13,298 nucleotides of DNA from Pseudomonadota bacterium (GTDB lineage: Bacteria > Pseudomonadota > Alphaproteobacteria > Azospirillales > Azospirillaceae), in the NCBI GenBank assembly GCA_023411035.1, contig JAEYPE010000142.1, positions 1 through 13,298 of the forward strand, written 5' to 3'. A program made the translations under genes and the position numbers. The notes below the pieces were generated by a model. It did no database searches. It saw only the letters and a list, made by a program, of their open reading frames with translations, and was not told the DNA's origin. Every line of letters begins with the position of its first letter. The stretch's first letter is position 1. Below, piece after piece: positions 1 to 6,479 of the stretch.

Positions 1-126
1 GAAACCCACCTCAAAACCAGAACTCCCTTGAGAGCCGTGACAGACCATCACGTCGATAGGAGGCATGTGGACGGGCGGCAACGCCTGAAGCTGAGCCTTA
101 CTAATCGCTCGATCGGCTTGATCCTT
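1..126 (+). rRNA. rrl: 23S ribosomal RNA, 3' end (partial)
   Basis: This is the last ~126 bases of a 23S rRNA gene; the rest lies off the left edge. Recognisable conserved blocks are CTTGAGAG (28-35), ATCACGTCGATAGG near 48-61, GGCATGTGG, the helix pair around GGCGGCAACGCC, then CTTACTAATCGCTCGATCGG and GGCTTGATCC. These align with the end of E. coli 23S (GTTGATAGG, GTACTAATGAACCG, GGCTTAACCTT). The 3' boundary at about 126 is placed by analogy with E. coli and could be off by a few bases. The block pattern resembles Azospirillum-type alphaproteobacteria. A 5S gene would normally follow within a couple of hundred bases, and none is seen before the terminator at 212. Confidence 0.95.
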
Positions 127-211
127 CATTGAACGTCGCGTGCAGCGGCAAACCGCTCATGCGCTCGGAATATGCATCCTCATCATTCTCGACTTTGTGC
201 ACGACCCGAAC
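127..211 (+). other. Residual rRNA spacer lacking 5S rRNA
   Basis: These 85 bases join the 23S 3' end to the hairpin terminator. They contain a small dyad (GCGGCAAACCGC, about 141-152) and no 5S rRNA: the space is shorter than the ~115-120 bases of a 5S gene, and none of its conserved blocks (such as CCGAACTCGG or GGGAGAGTAGG) are present. No tRNA cloverleaf is seen either, although alphaproteobacterial rrn operons often end with 5S and then tRNA-fMet. The simplest reading is that 23S-5S spacer sequence has been joined directly to the distal terminator by a deletion. Confidence 0.6.
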
Positions 212-255
212 CGAAAAGGGCGCCCGCCGTGATGCGGGTGCCCTTTTCGTTTCGG
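212..255 (+). terminator. Strong intrinsic terminator, probably bidirectional
   Basis: The arms CGAAAAGGGCGCCCGC (212-227) and GCGGGTGCCCTTTTCG (234-249) pair over 16 bp with one G-T wobble, around the loop CGTGAT (228-233). On the + strand the stem ends in a T run (TTTT within the 3' arm, then TTTCGG), as in rRNA operon terminators. Because the stem begins with AAAA, the complementary strand also places a T run at the end of its hairpin. The same element can therefore stop transcription arriving from the acyltransferase gene that ends at 278 on the minus strand. Confidence 0.9.
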
Positions 256-277
256 CCAGTCCGCTTGTACGTTCCGC

Positions 278-1384
278 TTACTCGCCCAGATCCTTGAAAC
301 CCATGTCGCTGTCGGCGGCGGTGACGAACCAGTTCTTCGGATCGCCGATCACCGGGGTCAAATCCCGGCGGTCCGCCGCGGGCCGGGCCATCATCCGGGT
401 CGGCTGGCGCAGCCCGTTCTTCAGGCACAGGAAGCCCATCATCGACAGCGGACGGGCGGCCTGCGCGTTCAACGTCCGGCAAACCAGGGCGGCCATCCGC
501 TCCCGCCGGGCGCGCTCGACCAGCATGGCGAAGGCGGGCATCAGCCAGCCCGGACGGGCCAGATAATCGCACACCACCCCGACGGTTTCGCCGCGGCAGC
601 GGTCCGTTCGCAGCACCACATAGGCCATCACCGCGTCACGGCGCATGACGAGGAAGCGGCGGTGCCGCGCCGCGGTCGGGATCGCGTCGAACCGCCAGCG
701 AAGGAAGGCGTGGTCGCGCCGCGCGGCGCAGGGATGTTGCGGGGCTGCGGCCTCCCACAGCCCATCCATGCGCTCGTCGAACCGGTCGACCTCGACCAGC
801 CGGGCGCCGAAGCTCCAGGCCGCCGCATGGCCGAGAACCGAGGCGGCGCTCATCGCCGGCTTGCCCAGCCGCGCCACCAGCCGGGCGAGGCCACCGTCAT
901 AGGGGCTGACGCGCAGGCAGCGCGGCGGATCGAGCACGCGCAGATAGGTCGGGATGTTCCCCAGATCGAGCCAGCCCGCGCGCTTGTAGGATTTATAGGC
1001 GGCGTCGGTCATCGACAGGGAGACGGTGACCTCGCTGGAGGCGGCGTGCGTCTCCGACAGACCCGGCCCGACGCCGCGCAGCCGCCATTCCTGGGCGACC
1101 ATCAGGTCGATCGCCCAGGAGGCGCGGCGCACATGCTCCCCCACCTTCAGCGCGAAGGGGATGCCGCCCTGCTGGCCGACGATCCCCCCGTTCCGTTTGC
1201 AGACCCAGAACTGCACCCCCTCCGGATCGGGGGCGGGCGGTTCCTTGAACAGCCAGTGGAAATGGGCGTCGTCCAGCAACGGCGAGTCCGCGCCGAAGTG
1301 GTCGCGCTGGAAGGACGCCAGCGCGACGCGATCCTCGGACATGAACCGTTCCACACCCCGCTGAAGCCAGGGCATTGCGGTCAT
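278..1384 (-). CDS. GNAT-superfamily acyltransferase (hypothetical substrate)
   Basis: A 368-residue protein that resembles GNAT-fold N-acyltransferases. The segment VAQEWRLRGVGPGL (about residues 96-109) looks like the acyl-CoA/pantetheine-binding motif A (R-x-x-G-x-G). It is followed by a strand and the stretch YKSYKRAGW, typical of the motif B region where a residue near the acyl donor sits. At about twice the length of a single GNAT domain it probably holds two tandem GNAT folds, as in FemAB-like or sporadic exopolysaccharide-locus acyltransferases. No signal peptide or membrane segment is seen, so it should be cytosolic. Its ATG overlaps the TGA of the upstream NAD-synthase-like gene (ATGA), implying translational coupling. 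It is the last gene before the shared terminator. The acceptor is unknown; a carrier-bound acyl group made by the neighbouring ligase and carrier protein is a reasonable donor (inference). Confidence 0.75.
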   Translation of the reverse strand: MTAMPWLQRGVERFMSEDRVALASFQRDHFGADSPLLDDAHFHWLFKEPPAPDPEGVQFWVCKRNGGIVGQQGGIPFALKVGEHVRRASWAIDLMVAQEWRLRGVGPGLSETHAASSEVTVSLSMTDAAYKSYKRAGWLDLGNIPTYLRVLDPPRCLRVSPYDGGLARLVARLGKPAMSAASVLGHAAAWSFGARLVEVDRFDERMDGLWEAAAPQHPCAARRDHAFLRWRFDAIPTAARHRRFLVMRRDAVMAYVVLRTDRCRGETVGVVCDYLARPGWLMPAFAMLVERARRERMAALVCRTLNAQAARPLSMMGFLCLKNGLRQPTRMMARPAADRRDLTPVIGDPKNWFVTAADSDMGFKDLGE

Positions 1385-2388
1385 GCGTCGCTCCCATCCA
1401 CCTCGACCGGCTGCACCAGGGCGGCGTTGCGCAGGATGCGGCCCGAGGTGCGGCGCTTCAGGACGATGTCCTTGTAGACGCGGCGGACCTGATCGACGGA
1501 CAGGTTCAGGGCGCGGGCCGCCTCGTCCTCCGGCACGCCACGGCCATAGGCGCAGAGCGCCAGATCCAGCTTGTCGTAAGGGATGGCGTAGTAGAACTCC
1601 TCCTGCGACTGCGGCAGGGTGTAAGTGTCGGTGCTGGGCGACTGGTTCTGGATGTCGTCCGGCAGGCCGAGCCAGGCGGCCATCTGATAGACCTGCGTCT
1701 TGAACAGATGGGCGATCGGCTTCAGGTCGGCCAGACCGTCGCCGCCGCGCACGAAGAAGCCCAGCTCATATTCCAGCCGGTTCGGCGTGCCGAGCACGGC
1801 ATAGTTCAACCGGTCGGCGTGGGTGTATTCCATGGTCTTGCGGACGCGCTGCTTCAGGTTGGTGGCGGCGACCACGGACAGATAGACGTCCACCGGCATG
1901 CGGCTGGTCTGCCGCTCGCCCTCCGGCGATTCCACCGTCATGGTGAAGTAGTTCACGCGGTCGGCGTCGAGCAGCCCGGCAGCCAGCCCGATCTTCTGCT
2001 TCCAGCCCGGCCCGTATTCCGGGAACAGACGGCGGATGGCGCTGTCGCGCCGGTCGTAGCAGCCGAGCGCGGTCAGCGGCGCGGAGAGTTCCTCCATGAT
2101 CGGCTCGATGCCCAGGCTCTCGCAGAGCAGCCGGCCCCGCCGGGTGCTGTCGGGCGAGGACTCCTTCTCCGGCATCAGGATGGCCAGCACGCGGTCCGGC
2201 CCCAGCGCGCGCACGGCCAGCGCCGCGCAGACCGAGCTGTCGATGCCGCCGGAAACGCCGAGCACGACGCCCTGGCGCTTCAGGTCGTGGGCGACGGTGC
2301 GCTGGATGAACTGTTCGATCTCCCGCGCCGCTGCCGCGCAGTCGAGCGAAAGGGCGTTGGCGTCGAAGGGATGCAGGGCGTTCAGCAT
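1381..2388 (-). CDS. nadE: NAD(+) synthase family protein, ammonia-dependent (single PP-loop domain)
   Basis: About 335 residues from the ATG at 2388. The PP-loop ATP-pyrophosphatase signature SGGIDSS lies at residues 46-52, followed by LMPEKESSPDS (about 71-81), which matches the family's MP-x-SS region. Later GTPNRLEYELGFF and GDGLADLKPIAHLFKTQV match the substrate-binding and helix regions of NadE. The family adenylates nicotinate adenine dinucleotide and replaces AMP with ammonia to give NAD. There is no N-terminal nitrilase (glutaminase) domain, so ammonia must be free or come from another protein. The usual GT-x-NK-x-E is GTPNRLE here (K to R). An in-frame GTG at 2451 would add 21 residues, but that extension is low in family resemblance; neither start has a strong Shine-Dalgarno. 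It sits 78 bases after the asparagine synthase and overlaps the acyltransferase gene. It may act on a pathway intermediate other than NaAD (inference). Confidence 0.85.
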   Translation of the reverse strand: MLNALHPFDANALSLDCAAAAREIEQFIQRTVAHDLKRQGVVLGVSGGIDSSVCAALAVRALGPDRVLAILMPEKESSPDSTRRGRLLCESLGIEPIMEELSAPLTALGCYDRRDSAIRRLFPEYGPGWKQKIGLAAGLLDADRVNYFTMTVESPEGERQTSRMPVDVYLSVVAATNLKQRVRKTMEYTHADRLNYAVLGTPNRLEYELGFFVRGGDGLADLKPIAHLFKTQVYQMAAWLGLPDDIQNQSPSTDTYTLPQSQEEFYYAIPYDKLDLALCAYGRGVPEDEAARALNLSVDQVRRVYKDIVLKRRTSGRILRNAALVQPVEVDGSDA

Positions 2389-2466
2389 GGTATCGGTTTT
2401 CCCGGTTGGCGTTGTTGCATCAACTGTTGGAAAGACTGTGCCTGGGGACACCGCCGGGCCGCCGGA

Positions 2467-4482
2467 TCAGGCGGCGGCGCTGTCCAAATGCTCTTCGAGA
2501 ATGTGGATGGGAGCGGCGTCCAAGCGGGCGCGGAGCGACGAGGCCCGGCCCGGCAGCTCGTCCAGCACGTTCCGGGCGAGCATCTGGAGGGTGAGAACGC
2601 CGACCAGGGCCATCTCCTCCCGCTCCCCGGCCATGCGGCCGTCCTGGCGATGGGCCTTGGCGGCGAGAGCGGCGACGCCCGCGGCGTCCACCAGCCCGTA
2701 GCGGTTCAGGGAGTCTTCGGACAGCAGGTCCTGGACATAGGCCGGGGCCTGCGCGCCGAACAGGGCGGTGGTCATCGGGGCGCGGTAGGGGCGCTTCGGG
2801 CGGTGGAAAATCTCCGCCGGCAGCAGGCGCGAGGCGAGGCGGCGCAGCGCCAGCTTGTCGCGCAGCCCCAGCATCTTCACCCGGTCCGGCAGGGCGGCGC
2901 AGAGGTCGCCCACATCCGGATCGAGGAAGGGATAGCGGACCTCGATGCTGTGGGCCATGGCCACCCGGTCGCCCTGGCTGGTCAGCAGATAGGGCGACAT
3001 GAAGGCGGCGATTTCCGTCCATTGGGTGCGGGCCAGCGGGCTCCAGCGCGACCAGCCGGCGGGCAGATGGGCGGCCACTGCCTCGTCGAACGCCCGCGCG
3101 TTGGCCGCGGCCCGCACGTCCGGCGCCAGCAGGCGCTGGGTCCAGGCGGTGTTCTGCCAGCGGATGCGGTGGGCGTAGAAGGGATCGTCCGTCTCAGCCA
3201 TGCCGCGCTTCCAGAAGGCTTGCCAGAGCGGGCTGTCCTTCTGGCCGTTGGCGGCGGCGTAGGGGTGGATGCGGCTGAGCAGCTTCGGGCGCGCCGTGGA
3301 CTGCGGCTGCCTCGCCCAGAAGCGGCGGACCTTGTCCTCCTTGAATATGTCGTAGCCGGCCAGCCACTCGTCGGCCCCCTCGCCGGACAGAACGACGCGG
3401 ATGCCGCTGTCGCGGACCAGGCGGGAGAGCAGGAACAGCGGCGCCGGGGCGGTGCGGACCAGCGGCGATTCGCCGTGCCAGATCACGTCGGGCAGGGCGG
3501 CCTGGATGTCCTCCGCCCCACAGAGGATGTCGTGATGCTCCGTCCCGACATGGCCGGCGACCATCCGCTGTTGCGGAGTCTCGTCGAAGGCGTTGTCGGC
3601 GAAGCCCACGCCGAAGCTGTGCATCTGCGTGGTGTCGAGCTTGCGCGCCAGCGCCGCGATGACCGAGCTGTCCAGACCGCCGCTGATGTAGACGCCGACC
3701 GGAACGTCGGCGCGCAGCCGCAGGCGGATGGCGTCGAGCAGCCGTTCCTCCAGCCGGTCCGCCGCCTCGTCCAGCGTGATGCGGGAAAGGGCGGGGTCGC
3801 CGGCCATGTCCGGCTCCCAATAGCGGGCCTCGTGCAGACGCAGGTCGGCGTCGATGCGGATGGCGGTGGCCGGCGGCACGCTCTGCACACCCGCGAAGAC
3901 GCTGCCTTGGGGGGCGACGCTCCAATGGGTGAAGACCTGGGCGAGCCGGGACGCGTCGAAGCGCGGTTCGATCCGCCCGCCGCCGAACAGGGCCTTGGCT
4001 TCCGACGCGAAGGCCAGATGGTCGCCGCTGCGGGCGTAGAACAGCGGCAGGATGCCCAGCCGGTCGCGGACCAGCCACAGTTCCCGCTTCGCGGCGTCCC
4101 ACAGGCCGATGGCGAACTGGCCGTTCAGCCTGGCCCAGGCGGCGGGGCCGTATTCCTCGAAGGCGTGGACGATCACCTCGGTGTCGGTGCGGGTGTAGAA
4201 ACGGTGCCCGCGCGCCTCCAGGTCACGCCGCAGTTCGACGTGGTTGAAGATTTCGCCGTTGAAGGTGATCCACAGCGTCCGCTCCTCGTTGTGGATCGGC
4301 TGGAAGCCGCCGGCCAGACCGACGATGCTGAGGCGCGCGTGGGCGAGCCCGATCCGCCCGTCGCGGTAGAAGCCGTAGCCGTCCGGGCCGCGGTGCCCGA
4401 TCATGGCGATCATGCGCTTCAGCTCGTCGAGTCCGGCGGGCTCGGCGCGCGGACCGGCGAGAACTCCGGCGACACCACACAT
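2467..4482 (-). CDS. asnB: Asparagine synthase (glutamine-hydrolysing) family amidotransferase
   Basis: A 671-residue class II glutamine amidotransferase fused to an AsnB-type synthetase. The N-terminal Cys2 (MCGVAG) is the glutaminase nucleophile once Met is removed. HARLSIVGL (about 48-56), FNGEIFN (74-80) and TDTEV (99-103) supply the glutamine-binding Arg, Asn, Glu and Asp of the Ntn domain. The synthetase PP-loop SGGLDSS is at 267-273, and SGEGADEWLAGYD and EVRYPFLD follow as in AsnB. The start is secure: ATG at 4482 with CAGGAG 8 bases upstream, and Met-Cys is mandatory. In polysaccharide and exosortase-associated loci such proteins often amidate uronic acids or other carboxylates instead of making asparagine. 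Here the neighbours are a ligase, a carrier protein and NadE, so a dedicated amidation role is plausible, but asparagine synthesis cannot be excluded from sequence. Confidence 0.93.
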   Translation of the reverse strand: MCGVAGVLAGPRAEPAGLDELKRMIAMIGHRGPDGYGFYRDGRIGLAHARLSIVGLAGGFQPIHNEERTLWITFNGEIFNHVELRRDLEARGHRFYTRTDTEVIVHAFEEYGPAAWARLNGQFAIGLWDAAKRELWLVRDRLGILPLFYARSGDHLAFASEAKALFGGGRIEPRFDASRLAQVFTHWSVAPQGSVFAGVQSVPPATAIRIDADLRLHEARYWEPDMAGDPALSRITLDEAADRLEERLLDAIRLRLRADVPVGVYISGGLDSSVIAALARKLDTTQMHSFGVGFADNAFDETPQQRMVAGHVGTEHHDILCGAEDIQAALPDVIWHGESPLVRTAPAPLFLLSRLVRDSGIRVVLSGEGADEWLAGYDIFKEDKVRRFWARQPQSTARPKLLSRIHPYAAANGQKDSPLWQAFWKRGMAETDDPFYAHRIRWQNTAWTQRLLAPDVRAAANARAFDEAVAAHLPAGWSRWSPLARTQWTEIAAFMSPYLLTSQGDRVAMAHSIEVRYPFLDPDVGDLCAALPDRVKMLGLRDKLALRRLASRLLPAEIFHRPKRPYRAPMTTALFGAQAPAYVQDLLSEDSLNRYGLVDAAGVAALAAKAHRQDGRMAGEREEMALVGVLTLQMLARNVLDELPGRASSLRARLDAAPIHILEEHLDSAAA

Positions 4483-4524
4483 CGCAGGCTCTCCTGTGTT
4501 GTAGGCCCAGCGGGAAAAGGGAAA

Positions 4525-4555
4525 GGCGGTTCAGCTCAGGCGGTTCAGCTCAGGC
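4525..4555. repeat. 14-bp tandem duplication across the ligase stop codon
   Basis: The unit GGCGGTTCAGCTCA occurs twice in perfect tandem at 4525-4538 and 4539-4552, followed by a further GGC. The second copy ends exactly at the stop codon of the acyl-CoA ligase (TCA on the + strand, 4550-4552 = TGA on the coding strand). The duplication therefore lengthens the 3' untranslated spacer without altering the protein. It looks like a recent slippage event. Confidence 0.85.
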
Positions 4556-6106
4556 AGTTTCGGCGAGCATCGCGCGCTTGATCTTGCCGGACTCGGTCTT
4601 CGGCAGTTCGTCGCGGATCTCGATGAACTTGGGCACCAGATGGCTTTCCAGACGGCCCCGGCAGTGCTGGCGGATCGCCGCCTCGGTCAGGGTGGCGCCG
4701 GGATGGACGACCAGATAGGCCTTCACCGCCATGCCGTCGGCGGGGTCGGGCACGCCGAGCACGGCGGCCTCCACCACGGCCTCCAACTCGTAGAGGGCGT
4801 TCTCGACCTCCTTGGGGCTGACCTTCTCGCCGCGGCACTTGAACACGTCGTCCTTGCGGCTGACGAAGTAGAGGCAGCCGTCGGCGTCCATGGTGAAGAG
4901 GTCGCCGGTGTGGAGCAGCGTTTCGCCCTGCGGCCCGGTGCGCAGGCGCTTGGCGGTTTCCTCCGGGCGGTTCCAGTAGCCGCGCATCACGTTGGCGCCG
5001 CGCACCACCAGTTCGCCCACCTCGCCGGGTGCGGCGCGGTTGCCCAGCTCGTCCACCACATAGGCTTCGCAGTTGGGAATGGCCCGGCCCACCGAGGCGG
5101 TCTTGGCGCCGAGGTCCCGCGGGTCGAGGTAGCAGATGCGGGTGCAGCATTCCGTCATGCCGTACATCGAATAGAAGGCGGCATCGGGGAAGCGCTCGCG
5201 CAGGCGGTCGATGTGGGCGGTCGGCAGGGGCGCCGCCGCGTTGGTCAGGTAGCGCAGAGAGGACAGGTCGGCGGTCTTCAGCGCCTCCATCCCCAGAAGC
5301 GTGGAAAAGAAGGTCGGCACGCCGGGCAGGCCGGTGATCCGGTGCTTCACCATGCGCGCCAGCGTTTCCGCCGGAAAGGCGAAGGAGCGTTCCAGCACCA
5401 CCGTGAAGCCGACGCGCGCCCCGGTCAGAATCTGCGACAGTCCGTAACCGAAGGTCAGCGGCAGCACGCACATCACGATGTCGTCGGGCGTGTTCTCCAG
5501 ATAGGTGGAGATCGACCATGTGGTGTTCACCAGCGCGGCGTGGCTGAGCATCACGCCCTTGGGCCGCCCGGTGGTTCCGGAGGTGTAGAGGATGGCGGCC
5601 AGATCCTGATCGATCAGGCCGCGGTTGAGCGGTTTGCCATCCGCCGAGGCGGACGGATGCGCGGCCACGATGTCGGTGAAGGAGAGCCCGCCGGCCCCGG
5701 CCGGCACGGCGGGCCCGACCCACAGCGTGGTGACGAGGTGGGATGCCTCGCCAGCCGCCGGCACAACCTGCCGGGCGAGCGCGGAGGGCGCGATCAACGC
5801 CCGCACGCCGGCATCGGTCAGGATGTAGGCCAGCTTGTCCGCCTTGGTGGACGGGTTGACGGGGACATAGACGGCCCCGGCCTTCAGCGCGCCGAACAGG
5901 CCGGCGACATACTCGATCGAGTTCTCCAGCATCACCGCCACGCGGTCGCCGCGCACCACCCCGGCGGCCTGGAGCGCGCAGGCGACGGCGTCGCTCTGGC
6001 GGTCCAACTCGGCGAAGGTGACGGCGGTGTCGCCCGCGATCAGCGCGGTGTGATGCGGCCGGCTTGCGGCGGTCTCGCTGAGGAACTGATGAAGCAGGTG
6101 CGCCAT
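4550..6106 (-). CDS. AMP-forming acyl-CoA/acyl-ACP ligase (ANL superfamily)
   Basis: A 518-residue, full-length adenylate-forming enzyme that activates a carboxylic acid with ATP and transfers it to a thiol (CoA or a carrier-protein pantetheine). The P-loop-like A3 motif YTSGTTGRPKG is at 174-184, A5 MYGMTEC at 314-320, A7 HTGDLF around 399-404, and the hinge SRKDD at 416-420 before KCRGEKVSP. The catalytic lysine of A10 is K508 in LPKTESGKIKR. ATG at 6106 has AAGGGAA about 8 bases upstream. It lies 76 bases downstream of a free-standing acyl carrier protein, so loading that carrier is the natural expectation. A similar ligase, carrier protein and amidotransferase grouping is known from exosortase A loci, but no exosortase or PEP-CTERM gene is visible here. 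The acid substrate cannot be deduced from sequence by eye. Confidence 0.92.
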   Translation of the reverse strand: MAHLLHQFLSETAASRPHHTALIAGDTAVTFAELDRQSDAVACALQAAGVVRGDRVAVMLENSIEYVAGLFGALKAGAVYVPVNPSTKADKLAYILTDAGVRALIAPSALARQVVPAAGEASHLVTTLWVGPAVPAGAGGLSFTDIVAAHPSASADGKPLNRGLIDQDLAAILYTSGTTGRPKGVMLSHAALVNTTWSISTYLENTPDDIVMCVLPLTFGYGLSQILTGARVGFTVVLERSFAFPAETLARMVKHRITGLPGVPTFFSTLLGMEALKTADLSSLRYLTNAAAPLPTAHIDRLRERFPDAAFYSMYGMTECCTRICYLDPRDLGAKTASVGRAIPNCEAYVVDELGNRAAPGEVGELVVRGANVMRGYWNRPEETAKRLRTGPQGETLLHTGDLFTMDADGCLYFVSRKDDVFKCRGEKVSPKEVENALYELEAVVEAAVLGVPDPADGMAVKAYLVVHPGATLTEAAIRQHCRGRLESHLVPKFIEIRDELPKTESGKIKRAMLAETA

Positions 6107-6182
6107 GACGCTGTTCCCTTGCCTGGCTTCGGTGTCTGTCCCGATGATCCGTCCCGTCCGGCGGAAGGACCGCGGATCTGGA

Positions 6183-6479
6183 TCAGGCCGCGTCCTTCAG
6201 CGTCCGCTTGCGCTCGACATAGGCGGCGATGCGGCTGACCGACTCCAGATTGTCGGCCACCATGTCCTCGTCCTCCACGATGATGCCGAAGTGCTCTTCC
6301 AGGAAGGCCACGACGTGCATGATGCCGGTGGAGTCGATGATGCCGGTTTCCAGCAGGGATTCGGTGTTGTCGAAGCCGGAGTCGCTGCCCAGCAGGAAGT
6401 TCTCCACGATGAAGGCGCGGATTTCCTGGGTGGCGGGTGCGCTCAGGGTCGTCGTCTCGGTGGTGGTGGCGGTCCGCAT
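6183..6479 (-). CDS. Free-standing acyl carrier protein
   Basis: A 98-residue phosphopantetheine-binding protein. The attachment serine is Ser50 in GIIDSTGIM (46-54), with helix II continuing as HVVAFLEEHFGI and an acidic stretch (VEDEDM) that suits contact with partner enzymes. The carrier core covers about residues 18-95, preceded by a Thr-rich tail (residues 1-15). The DST variant of the usual DSL is common in specialised carriers, as opposed to the fatty-acid-synthesis AcpP, and the neighbours are not fatty acid genes. The start at 6479 is chosen because CAGGAG lies 11 bases upstream and no domain sequence extends beyond it; a longer reading to 6674 has no family resemblance. This is the first gene of the five-gene set and follows a 472-base gene-free region that probably carries its promoter. 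Confidence 0.9.
   Translation of the reverse strand: MRTATTTETTTLSAPATQEIRAFIVENFLLGSDSGFDNTESLLETGIIDSTGIMHVVAFLEEHFGIIVEDEDMVADNLESVSRIAAYVERKRTLKDAA

Noticed and set aside
127..211. Possible 5S rRNA or tRNA after the 23S end.
   Set aside because: Too short for 5S, and no conserved 5S blocks or tRNA arms could be found.
1375..4581. A continuous open frame of over 1000 codons on the + strand opposite the NadE-like and AsnB-like genes.
   Set aside because: It is a mirror of two genuine minus-strand genes in very GC-rich DNA, where antisense frames stay open by codon bias. Its translation is low-complexity (Gly/Ala/Val/Gln/His-rich) with no recognisable domain.
4640..6238. A second long + strand open frame opposite the acyl-CoA ligase.
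   Set aside because: Same codon-bias effect; the ligase frame on the minus strand carries every expected motif.
278..6479. Assignment of the cassette to an exosortase A / PEP-CTERM system, where similar ligase, carrier and amidotransferase genes occur.
   Set aside because: No exosortase, PEP-CTERM substrate or other marker gene is visible, and the NadE-like and GNAT members are not part of that usual set.
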